21,361 nt of DNA from an uncultured Lachnospiraceae bacterium (GTDB lineage: Bacteria; Bacillota; Clostridia; Lachnospirales; Lachnospiraceae). A program made the position numbers and the translations under genes. Under the pieces are notes generated by a model. The model saw only the letters and a program-made list of their open reading frames with translations, was not told the origin of the DNA and did not search any database. The DNA is taken from the NCBI GenBank assembly GCA_947178465.1, contig CAMWYL010000011.1, positions 1-21,361 of the forward strand, in the 5' to 3' direction. Shown here piece by piece: positions 6,551 to 12,921 of this stretch (position 1 is its first letter; each line of letters begins with the position of its first letter).

Positions 6551-7951
6551 ATGAAAAAAGAAAGCTTATGGCTGGGAAAGGCCAAAGAAAATCAGGAAGA
6601 GTTGAACAAGGTATGTGATTTATATAAGAAATGCCTTGACGAGGGAAAGACGGAGCGTGAGTGCGTGGAGGTAGCGGTTCGCATGGCGGAAGAAAAGGGC
6701 TATAAGGAGCTTTTTGCCGCATTGGAGTCCAAGGAGCAGTTAAAGCCCGGAGACAAGCTCTACACCGTACAGATGAATAAGAGCGTGGCGTTATTTCAGC
6801 TTGGAAAACAGCCGGTTTCCGCGGGAATGAATATTCTCGGCGCACATATCGATTCCCCGAGAATTGACGTAAAGCAGAATCCGCTGTATGAGAAGGACGG
6901 CTTTGCGTATCTGGACACGCATTATTACGGCGGACTCAAGAAATATCAGTGGACGGCGATACCGCTTGCCCTTCACGGCGTAGTTGCAAAGAAAGACGGC
7001 ACGGTGCTCAACATCAGCATCGGAGAGAAGGAGGAGGATCCGGTATTTGTCATTACTGACCTGCTTATCCATCTGGCAGGAGAACAGATGGCAAAGAAAG
7101 CGACAGAGGTTGTGACAGGCGAGAATCTGGACCTGCTGATCGGAAACTGCCCGATTGAAAAGAATGAGGAGCTGGAAAAAGAGGAGAAAGATACGCTCAA
7201 GGCGAATGTACTGCGCCTCCTTTCCGACACCTACGGAATAGTGGAGGAGGATTTCCTTTCCGCGGAGCTTGAGATTGTTCCATCAGGCAAGGCAAGGGAT
7301 TTGGGCTTTGACAGAAGCATGATTTTATCCTACGGGCAGGACGACAGAATCTGCGCGTTCACCTCACTTTTCGCAATGCTTGATGTGGCGGAGGTTACCG
7401 AGCGGACGCTTTGCTGCCTGCTGGTGGACAAGGAGGAAATCGGTAGCGTTGGTGCGACCGGTATGCAGTCACGATTTTTTGAGAACGCGGTAGCGGAGCT
7501 GATTGCGGCTACAGAGGCAGATTCACAGCTTTTAGTGCGCCGTGCGCTTGCCCGCTCCAATATGCTTTCCTCTGACGTCAGCGCAGGCTATGACCCGCTG
7601 TATGCGCGCGCGTTTGAGAAAAATAACGCCGCTTTCCTGTCACAGGGACTGACCTTCAATAAATTTACGGGTTCGCGCGGCAAGAGCGGTTCCAATGACG
7701 CGAACGCGGAGTATATCGCGAAGCTGAGAAAGATTATGGACGATGCGGAAGTTTCCTATCAGTTTGCCGAGCTTGGCAAGGTTGATGTCGGCGGCGGTGG
7801 AACGATTGCCTATATTATGGCCAAGTACGGCATGAATGTGATCGACAGCGGTGTGGCGGTGCTGAATATGCATGCGCCCTATGAGGTGAGCAGCAAGGCC
7901 GACGTTTATGAGGCGGTGAGAGGGTATCTGGCGTTCTTACTGAATGCGTAA
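6551..7951 (+). CDS. M18 family metalloaminopeptidase
   Basis: A 466-residue cytosolic peptidase of family M18, which removes N-terminal residues (often acidic or neutral) from peptides at a two-metal site. Visible motifs in order: GAHIDSPRID (H99), FDRSMILSYGQDDRICAF (D264/D265 region), LLVDKEEIGSVGATG (E295/E296), SSDVSAGYDP (D342 region) and VLNMHAPYEVSSKADV (H441). These are the expected catalytic and zinc-binding positions and all are present. Length fits bacterial M18 enzymes (about 430-470). ATG 6551 is preferred over the adjacent GTG 6548: AAGGAAAGGA ends 9 bases before it. The gene is monocistronic, with the GH27 terminator before it and a promoter of its own. No clear terminator hairpin was found between 7952 and 8006. 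Confidence 0.93.
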   Translation: MKKESLWLGKAKENQEELNKVCDLYKKCLDEGKTERECVEVAVRMAEEKGYKELFAALESKEQLKPGDKLYTVQMNKSVALFQLGKQPVSAGMNILGAHIDSPRIDVKQNPLYEKDGFAYLDTHYYGGLKKYQWTAIPLALHGVVAKKDGTVLNISIGEKEEDPVFVITDLLIHLAGEQMAKKATEVVTGENLDLLIGNCPIEKNEELEKEEKDTLKANVLRLLSDTYGIVEEDFLSAELEIVPSGKARDLGFDRSMILSYGQDDRICAFTSLFAMLDVAEVTERTLCCLLVDKEEIGSVGATGMQSRFFENAVAELIAATEADSQLLVRRALARSNMLSSDVSAGYDPLYARAFEKNNAAFLSQGLTFNKFTGSRGKSGSNDANAEYIAKLRKIMDDAEVSYQFAELGKVDVGGGGTIAYIMAKYGMNVIDSGVAVLNMHAPYEVSSKADVYEAVRGYLAFLLNA

Positions 7952-8006
7952 TGAAATATCTAAACTTCAGGTTGATTTTTTCGTTCTGTCCTTAACGCCA
8001 CATGTA

Positions 8007-8035
8007 TTGTAAATCGGTTTGGTGCTGCCTATAAT
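8007..8035 (+). promoter_or_regulatory. Strong sigma-A promoter of the HTH regulator gene
   Basis: TTGTAA (8007-8012) and a consensus TATAAT (8030-8035) are 17 bases apart. TGGAGG (8059-8064) and ATG 8075 follow. Confidence 0.75.
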
Positions 8036-8074
8036 ATGGTTACAGCGCTGAAAAATTTTGGAGGTTTATAATAC

Positions 8075-9883
8075 ATGATGGATTTAGAAAAAATCGGGAA
8101 AAGGATTGCGTCCCTGCGTAGGGAGAAGGGATATACAGGAGAGGCGCTTGCGGAGCGATTGCATATAAGCCCGCAGGCCATATCAAAGTGGGAAAACGCG
8201 AAATGCCTTCCTGAGACATCCGTTCTTCCCGCGCTGGCTCAAGCCTTGGACTGCAGTATTGACAGTCTGTTATGCCCCAGAGAGCTTTTTATCCTTGAGG
8301 CGGTCTATACAGACGGACAGACACATATTCCCGTAACGCATTTCGTGAATAATATGGTGCGTGACAATTCCCTGAACATTTGCGTGAATGCGCCGTTTCT
8401 CGGCGTTTCCCTTGAAAGTGACCGCCTGAAGCTTTTAACCGTGAAATTTCAGACGCCAAAGGGGATATTCTTTTCCTATGCGCTGCAAAACGGCAGTCTT
8501 ATTTTGGATAAGGAAAGCATCTGTTTTGCACAGGAGCAGTCCTTTCAAATTATTGACGCTTATTATGGGAATGAAAAGGAATATTCCTCTGCGCTGCAGA
8601 AGATGAAGCATTATGAATATTTCAAGTGGGACAGGATAGCGGTAAACCATGAATCCTTTCCAAGCAGCACTGCCAGTGACGATACGGAGTATCTGACATT
8701 AATTTATCTGAATGCGGATGGAATTCACGTGATCAGTTGTCCGGAAAACAATGACCTTTACTATGGGGACCATGGCACGTCGATTATGCTTCAGGAACAG
8801 TCAAAATGCATCCTGAAGGGGATCATGCGGCTGTCCTGGGAGGAAGGGATGGAATGTCCGTGGGCAGGCGCGCTATATGCGGCTGTCCGGTACATGGGAG
8901 AGCCTTACACATATCATCAGATTATGGGGATGAGCGGCGCCTGCTACAGAATATGCTTTACGGAGGTTTGGGATTACAGCTGTACGGATGCCCTTGTTGC
9001 CTATGATTATGTGACGCCGCTGTACAAGGCCATCGGTTATTCCTTCCGTATGGCAGAAAGATTGGAGAAGCATGAAAGGAAGGCGGAGCAGCGGGCTATT
9101 ATGGAGGATATCCAAACCGGCAGGCCGGTCCTGGCAATTAATCTGCGGGTTGCTCCTGAATGGGGTGTCATAACGGGATATACTGACAATGGTCGCCATT
9201 TCCTGTGCCGTACCTATTTTGATAAAGATGTTTTTGCGGATCTGGAGCAGGAAAACTGTCAGATGCCGGAGGAAAGGCGCATGGTGTTTGAGGAGAACGA
9301 AGGGTATCTCTTCGCGGACTTTTGGCCTTTTTTAATACTTCATTTTGGGGAAAAGAGAGATATTCCGTCACCCCTGGATACCCTGAAAGCTTCTCTTGAA
9401 ACCCTTATTGCGTCCTTCCATGCCAAAGAAAATCGCGGCTATTATCAGGGAAAGGATGCGTATGAAGCGTGGATCAAGGGGCTTTCAAGGGAGTCCGATT
9501 TTCGGCTTGCGGACGACAGGGATAATGTCTTAAGGCGGTTGGGAATAAATGACAGTATGCTGTGTAATCTCATGGATTCGCGGCACGCAGCGGCTTCTTA
9601 TCTGCATGAGAATATTGCTTTGATGCCGGAAAAGGACCGGGAGCATTTGACCCAAATAGCACAAAACTGTCAGGCAATTGCTGATATGGTTACGGCCTTT
9701 AGAAGCAGGGTAAATAAGTTATCGGCATGTGAGACCGCTTACAATACGGTGAATGCTTTTTGTGTTTCCACGCCGGAGCTCCGCAAAGAACAAATTCGTT
9801 TGCTCAAAGATGCACTTGCTTTGGAGGAGGAAAACTGCCGATTGGCACAGAGGATATTAGAGTCCTGTTTTGTGGAAAGTTAG
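8075..9883 (+). CDS. XRE-type HTH regulator fused to a C39/BtrH-like domain
   Basis: The 602-residue protein starts with a clear XRE helix-turn-helix (about residues 6-65), including EALAERLHISPQAISKWENAKCLP. Residues 70-245 are a poorly conserved mixed region. At about 250-380 there is a segment like the papain-fold domains of peptidase C39/BtrH proteins: MECPWAGALYAAVRYMGE (candidate Cys C261), YHQIMGMSGACYRI, and APEWGVITGYTDNGRHFLC. In C39 enzymes a His normally stands just before the WVVLTGY-like strand; here that position reads E-W (362-363), so catalysis is doubtful and the domain may bind a ligand or peptide instead. The rest (about 430-602) is helical. No membrane helix is seen. It has a strong promoter, no partner gene in the same operon, and an unknown target. 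The HTH call is firm; the middle-domain call is a resemblance judged by eye. Confidence 0.8.
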   Translation: MMDLEKIGKRIASLRREKGYTGEALAERLHISPQAISKWENAKCLPETSVLPALAQALDCSIDSLLCPRELFILEAVYTDGQTHIPVTHFVNNMVRDNSLNICVNAPFLGVSLESDRLKLLTVKFQTPKGIFFSYALQNGSLILDKESICFAQEQSFQIIDAYYGNEKEYSSALQKMKHYEYFKWDRIAVNHESFPSSTASDDTEYLTLIYLNADGIHVISCPENNDLYYGDHGTSIMLQEQSKCILKGIMRLSWEEGMECPWAGALYAAVRYMGEPYTYHQIMGMSGACYRICFTEVWDYSCTDALVAYDYVTPLYKAIGYSFRMAERLEKHERKAEQRAIMEDIQTGRPVLAINLRVAPEWGVITGYTDNGRHFLCRTYFDKDVFADLEQENCQMPEERRMVFEENEGYLFADFWPFLILHFGEKRDIPSPLDTLKASLETLIASFHAKENRGYYQGKDAYEAWIKGLSRESDFRLADDRDNVLRRLGINDSMLCNLMDSRHAAASYLHENIALMPEKDREHLTQIAQNCQAIADMVTAFRSRVNKLSACETAYNTVNAFCVSTPELRKEQIRLLKDALALEEENCRLAQRILESCFVES

Positions 9884-9948
9884 CCGGCAATAAATTATTA
9901 TGTTCCTGAGAATCATGGGACAGGGATTGGCATACTGATTGGGAACTT

Positions 9949-9979
9949 GGGCGTATAGATTAGTCTATACGCCCTGTTT
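9949..9979 (+). terminator. Terminator hairpin after the HTH regulator gene
   Basis: GGGCGTATAGA (9949-9959) and TCTATACGCCC (9964-9974) are perfect 11-base arms around TTAG. The tail TGTTT is short, so termination may be partial. Confidence 0.7.
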
Positions 9980-10121
9980 CATGAAAAGCAGAGACATAGT
10001 GGGAATAAAAACAGGCAGCAGGACAAATGAAACAAGGGAGAAAGCAGTGAGAATGTGATGGAAACAGAACGGCGTCTGTGCTATTATAGGAGTGGAAAAT
10101 CAGAGCTTAGGAGATAGTTCA

Positions 10122-10625
10122 TTGAAACAGTATAAGATTGGGATGTACGGCGGTAAATTTTTACCGTTTCATAAGGGACACAAATATTGTATTGATGTCG
10201 CGGCGCGGGAATGCGAGCGGGTTTACGTGATTCTGTTTTGGGGCGGAGCGGATGAGGAGATTATTTTGAAAAAACATCCCGAGGAATGGCTGTCCGTGGA
10301 AAGCCGCGTAAAACAGCTTGAAAAAATCTGCGAGGAGGCGCGGCAGTACGCGGAGGTAGTTTCCGTGCGGATAGACATTACGGCGTTAAGGCTGCCGGAC
10401 GGCTCCGAGGATTGGGATGCAGAGACTCCATTGGTCAGAAATGTGCTTGGCAGCCGGCTGGATGCGGTATACAGCAGTGAGGAGAGCTATGGGGCGTATT
10501 TTGAAAGGGCATATCCCGAAGCCACACACAGGCTGGTGGATGTGAGGCGGGAGCATTATCCGATAAGCGGCACGCAAATCAGGGAAATGGAAGAAGCGGA
10601 GGAACGGGAACGATGGATAATATAA
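10122..10625 (+). CDS. NadR-type nucleotidyltransferase (NMN adenylyltransferase-like)
   Basis: The protein has the nucleotidyltransferase fold: GGKFLPFHKGHKY (residues 10-22) is the HxGH ATP-binding signature and ISGTQIREM (about 148-156) is the ISTxxxR signature. VYSSEESYGAYF and LVDVRREHYP resemble the adenylyltransferase domain of NadR, which makes NAD from NMN and ATP. The NadR N-terminal HTH and the C-terminal ribosylnicotinamide kinase are both absent (about 167 residues in all). The start is set at TTG 10122 because AGGAG (10109-10113) is 8 bases upstream and the conserved fold begins right after it. The longer GTG 10092 start overlaps its own Shine-Dalgarno-like sequence. The 3' end overlaps pnuC by 13 bases, which ties it to nicotinamide riboside uptake. 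The precise substrate is inferred. Confidence 0.8.
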   Translation: MKQYKIGMYGGKFLPFHKGHKYCIDVAARECERVYVILFWGGADEEIILKKHPEEWLSVESRVKQLEKICEEARQYAEVVSVRIDITALRLPDGSEDWDAETPLVRNVLGSRLDAVYSSEESYGAYFERAYPEATHRLVDVRREHYPISGTQIREMEEAEERERWII

Positions 10626-11329
10626 AAAAGAGCTTTCAGGAGCTTCGATGGTATGAATATTTAATGGGTGCTGTCATGGTGTTTATTGCGGCAAGAGCAA
10701 TGGTTATCGCTTTTACAACAGGCTATGCGGATGGAAATCCCGCATGGCTTACGGTAATAAACTTTATCAGTGCGGTATGCGGCGTAATCTGTATTTTCTT
10801 CACGGCGAAGGCAAATATCAGCAATTTTGCGTTTGCGACGGTGAACACGATTGTTTATGCCGGTTATCTTGTGTATTGGCACATATGGGGAACCGCGCTG
10901 CTGGAAATCCTGTTCTATATTCCGATGAATTTTGTGTCATGGTATTTCTGGGTAAAGCATAGGGACCGGGAAATAACGCAGAAGACAAAAGCCAAGAAGC
11001 TTACCCTGCTCCAAAATGGCATATGCGCAGCGATAGTTGTGACAAGCGCGCTGGTCTGTCATGCCGTCCTTGTGAAGGTGGGCGGGGAGGTTGCATGGTT
11101 TGACGCGTTTACGCTCAGCATAGGCATTATCGCCACGATATTGGAGCTTTTAAGATACAGGGAGCAGTATGTCTGGTGGATTATTACGGATATTGTTTCG
11201 GTGGGAATGTACATAGCACATTTTGACGCGGTTTACCTGACAAAGAGAAGCATTTATCTGATCATGGCTGTTATCGGCCTTGTGAATTGGGCAAAGCTGA
11301 ACCGAACGAGAAATACGGCGAACGAATAG
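10613..11329 (+). CDS. pnuC: Nicotinamide riboside transporter PnuC
   Basis: A 238-residue integral membrane protein of the PnuC family with about seven hydrophobic segments (first near residues 15-30, last near 215-230). Family-typical features are FIPMNFVSWYFW-like sequence in the middle (FYIPMNFVSWYFWVKH) and QYVWWIITDIVSVGMYI near the C-terminus. PnuC carries nicotinamide riboside across the membrane by facilitated diffusion, and trapping depends on phosphorylation inside the cell. Translation is coupled to the upstream adenylyltransferase (13-base overlap), with GGAGG (10598-10602) 10 bases before ATG. The kinase that would make NMN is not in this operon. A thiamine-type PnuT function cannot be excluded, but no thiamine gene or TPP riboswitch is visible, and the NadR-like partner favours nicotinamide riboside. 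Confidence 0.9.
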   Translation: MDNIKKSFQELRWYEYLMGAVMVFIAARAMVIAFTTGYADGNPAWLTVINFISAVCGVICIFFTAKANISNFAFATVNTIVYAGYLVYWHIWGTALLEILFYIPMNFVSWYFWVKHRDREITQKTKAKKLTLLQNGICAAIVVTSALVCHAVLVKVGGEVAWFDAFTLSIGIIATILELLRYREQYVWWIITDIVSVGMYIAHFDAVYLTKRSIYLIMAVIGLVNWAKLNRTRNTANE

Positions 11330-11338
11330 GAGAGAATG

Positions 11339-11370
11339 AAGGACGGGGATTATGAAAATATCCGTTCTTT
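11339..11370 (+). terminator. Weak terminator hairpin after pnuC
   Basis: AAGGACGG (11339-11346) pairs with CCGTTCTT (11362-11369), with one G-T wobble, around a 15-base loop, followed by T then AAAAT. The stem is modest and the tail poor. Confidence 0.4.
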
Positions 11371-11388
11371 AAAATATGAATAATTTAC

Positions 11389-11417
11389 TTGGCGTGTTGG
11401 AAAAAGTCTGGTACAAT
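11389..11417 (+). promoter_or_regulatory. Sigma-A promoter of the MCP-like gene
   Basis: TTGGCG (11389-11394) and TACAAT (11412-11417) are 17 bases apart. TAGGAGG (11461-11467) and ATG 11477 follow. Confidence 0.6.
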
Positions 11418-11476
11418 AAAAGGCATTAAGATATATGGAATTCTGATGACAGATAAAAAATAGGAGGTATTTGCTC

Positions 11477-12301
11477 ATGGTAAATGAACGGTTGGCTCAG
11501 GTTATTGAATTATTGCCGGTAATCAAGCAGCTTTTTGAACAGGATGTATACTTATCGGTAATGGACAGGGATGGCGTCATACAGGGGTATTCCGTTCCGG
11601 ACGGGGTAGCGCCCATGCTGAGTGTCGGTCAGAGATTTGAAGACCCGAGCGGCGCGTTTAATGAAGTGATTCGTTTTGGAAGGCGGAAGCATAACAAATT
11701 GCCGAAGGAGGTTATGGGAGAAGCCTTTGAGGGTGAACTGGTACCGATTAAGGACGGCGGGGAGGTTGTCGGATGCCTGATCAGTACATACTCTGTTGGT
11801 ACAAAGAAGCAGATGGCAGAGATTGCGGGTCAGTTTCAGGATTCGGTTAAAGCCATTAACGACTCGATCCAGGCAGTCATTGACGGGATTGAGAGTCTGT
11901 TCCATATGCTGACGGAAATGGACAGGATGGCAAGCGGCGTCGATAGTGATGTAAAGAATGCGGTTGAGGTAGTAAACAAAGTCGGCAACAATGCTTCCCG
12001 TTCCAATATGCTTGCACTGAATGCGTCCATTGAGGCAGCGCGCAGCGGTGAGATGGGCCGCGGATTTGCCGTGGTTGCCAATGAGATGGGAAAGCTGGCA
12101 AAGGACAGCGGTGATTCCGCAACTGCGATTAAGGAAACGTTAAATACCATTACCAATCATCTTGTCACAATTATTGCTTCAATAAAAGATGCGAATAACG
12201 TGGCAAAAGAGCATATGGAAAATGTCAGCCAGATTAAGAAAATCCTCGATGAGACGCTTGTACTTGCAGGTAAATTGGAGGAGGACATCAGCAGACAGTA
12301 A
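11477..12301 (+). CDS. Soluble methyl-accepting chemotaxis-type signalling protein
   Basis: The 275-residue protein has no membrane helix and no HAMP domain. Residues about 1-108 form a PAS/CACHE-like input module (VYLSVMDRDGVIQGYSVPDG and LVPIKDGGEVVGCLISTYSV are its strands). Residues about 110-275 are a coiled-coil signalling hairpin whose tip carries the MCP signature LALNASIEAARSGEMGRGFAVVANEM (about 179-204). MCP tips contact CheA and CheW; here the coiled coil is much shorter than in transmembrane receptors, so it may sit in a cytoplasmic array or serve a different two-component-like output. ATG 11477 is 9 bases after TAGGAGG and is preferred to the upstream in-frame TTG. The DUF5713 gene starts 43 bases downstream and may share the transcript. 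No che genes are in the window. Confidence 0.85.
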   Translation: MVNERLAQVIELLPVIKQLFEQDVYLSVMDRDGVIQGYSVPDGVAPMLSVGQRFEDPSGAFNEVIRFGRRKHNKLPKEVMGEAFEGELVPIKDGGEVVGCLISTYSVGTKKQMAEIAGQFQDSVKAINDSIQAVIDGIESLFHMLTEMDRMASGVDSDVKNAVEVVNKVGNNASRSNMLALNASIEAARSGEMGRGFAVVANEMGKLAKDSGDSATAIKETLNTITNHLVTIIASIKDANNVAKEHMENVSQIKKILDETLVLAGKLEEDISRQ

Positions 12302-12344
12302 TCCGTTTTTGCCTGCAGTGGCCGGGACCTATGGGGAATGGAAT

Positions 12345-12671
12345 ATGAAGAAATTCGATGAAAACTACAAATTACTTGCGGCAATGTACGGGGACAGGTA
12401 TTTTCCTGATTTTTTGGTAGATAAGGTAAAGGAAGCGGTGCAGAAGGTTGTTGTCTTTCTGGAAACCGGAGAAACGGATTTAGGAAAGATACAGGATAAA
12501 TTTGATGAAATGACATTGGCAATCAATGATCTTCAAGAGGAATTTGAAGAAAATGACAGCGAATTGGAAACTGTTGCAAGAGAGAGTATCGCTGAGACCG
12601 TAGAGTATATTTTGGAATGGTTTGATATCGGGATTGATACGGAAGATGCGATTGGCGAACGCGATTGGTAA
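12345..12671 (+). CDS. DUF5713 family protein
   Basis: The 108-residue protein opens MKKFDENYKLLAAMYGDRYFPDFLVDKVKEAV, matching what I recall of the DUF5713 family ('LYKDSYYPDFLVDKIK'). It is acidic and helical throughout (EEFEENDSELETVARESIAE, VEYILEWFDIGIDTEDAIGERDW at the C-terminus) with no catalytic motif. Its function is unknown in the family. The ATG was chosen because the family-like sequence begins exactly there; the ribosome site (GGGGA, 12333-12337) is weak, so translation may be coupled to the MCP-like gene 43 bases upstream. It ends 7 bases before the long hairpin element at 12679. Confidence 0.75.
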   Translation: MKKFDENYKLLAAMYGDRYFPDFLVDKVKEAVQKVVVFLETGETDLGKIQDKFDEMTLAINDLQEEFEENDSELETVARESIAETVEYILEWFDIGIDTEDAIGERDW

Positions 12672-12678
12672 CCACCGA

Positions 12679-12779
12679 AATCACCTGAAGGTAGTGTCCC
12701 ATATTGGCTGTTGTGCCGGGAATTTCCATTTGGAATCCTTGGCAGAACAACCAATTTGGAGCGCTGCCTTCGTTCGATT
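12679..12779 (+). repeat. 101-base imperfect inverted repeat; hairpin RNA or miniature repeat element
   Basis: The segment folds symmetrically about base 12729. Bases 12679-12726 pair with 12732-12779 around a 5-base loop, with about 40 of 48 positions paired, about seven of them G-U when read as plus-strand RNA. The best blocks are 12699-12717 against 12741-12759. Examples of arms: CCAATTTGG at 12751-12759 against CCATATTGG at 12699-12707, and GGCTGTTGTGCC against GGCAGAACAACC. The wobble pattern favours a plus-strand transcript. No T tract follows. From memory, similar sequence recurs between Lachnospiraceae genes, but this was not checked. Confidence 0.6.
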
Positions 12780-12807
12780 CTCCCCCTTGTCTATTTAATA
12801 ACAATCA

Positions 12808-12836
12808 TTGTCAAACCCTCCGCTTCATTGTACAAT
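12808..12836 (+). promoter_or_regulatory. Sigma-A promoter of the hydrogenase operon
   Basis: TTGTCA (12808-12813) and TACAAT (12831-12836) have a 17-base spacer, close to consensus. The -10 lies inside a perfect palindrome CATTGTACAATG (12826-12837), and the -35 overlaps the dyad ACAAT-C-ATTGT (12801-12811). The repeated ATTGT/ACAAT half sites over both boxes suggest regulated transcription. Confidence 0.75.
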
Positions 12837-12838
12837 GT

Positions 12839-12856
12839 TATGTAAGAGCTTACATA
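12839..12856 (+). promoter_or_regulatory. Operator-like dyad at the hydrogenase transcription start
   Basis: TATGTAAGAGCTTACATA has perfect 8-base arms around AG and covers the predicted start site (about 12843). Its core TGTAA-N4-TTACA also occurs at 3323-3336. It matches 13 of 14 positions of the CcpA cre pattern TGWAANCGNTNWCA. It is a poor match to the Rex site TTGTTAA-N4-TTAACAA. Confidence 0.55.
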
Positions 12857-12921
12857 GCCGTAATATGTGGAAAAAGCTCGAATATTAATGAACGTATTTA
12901 CAAGCGTTAAGGAGGTTCATA

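Noticed and set aside
9972..10038. Long-range inverted repeat CCCTGTTTCAT / ATGAAACAAGGG as an attenuator or NAD-sensing riboswitch for the NadR-pnuC operon
   Set aside because: It shares only three bases with the upstream terminator arm, needs a bulge, and shows no conserved riboswitch core that I recognise. The spacing to the gene leaves no clear mechanism.
12523..12804. Minus-strand frame through the DUF5713/hydrogenase intergenic region
   Set aside because: It overlaps DUF5713 in antisense and reads through the 101-base hairpin. No start signal supports it, and the palindrome explains the apparent sequence pattern better than a protein.
12839..12856. Rex (redox) operator at the hydrogenase promoter
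   Set aside because: The expected TTGTTAA-N4-TTAACAA does not align well (only about half the arm positions match); a LacI/CcpA-like dyad fits better, so Rex was not called.
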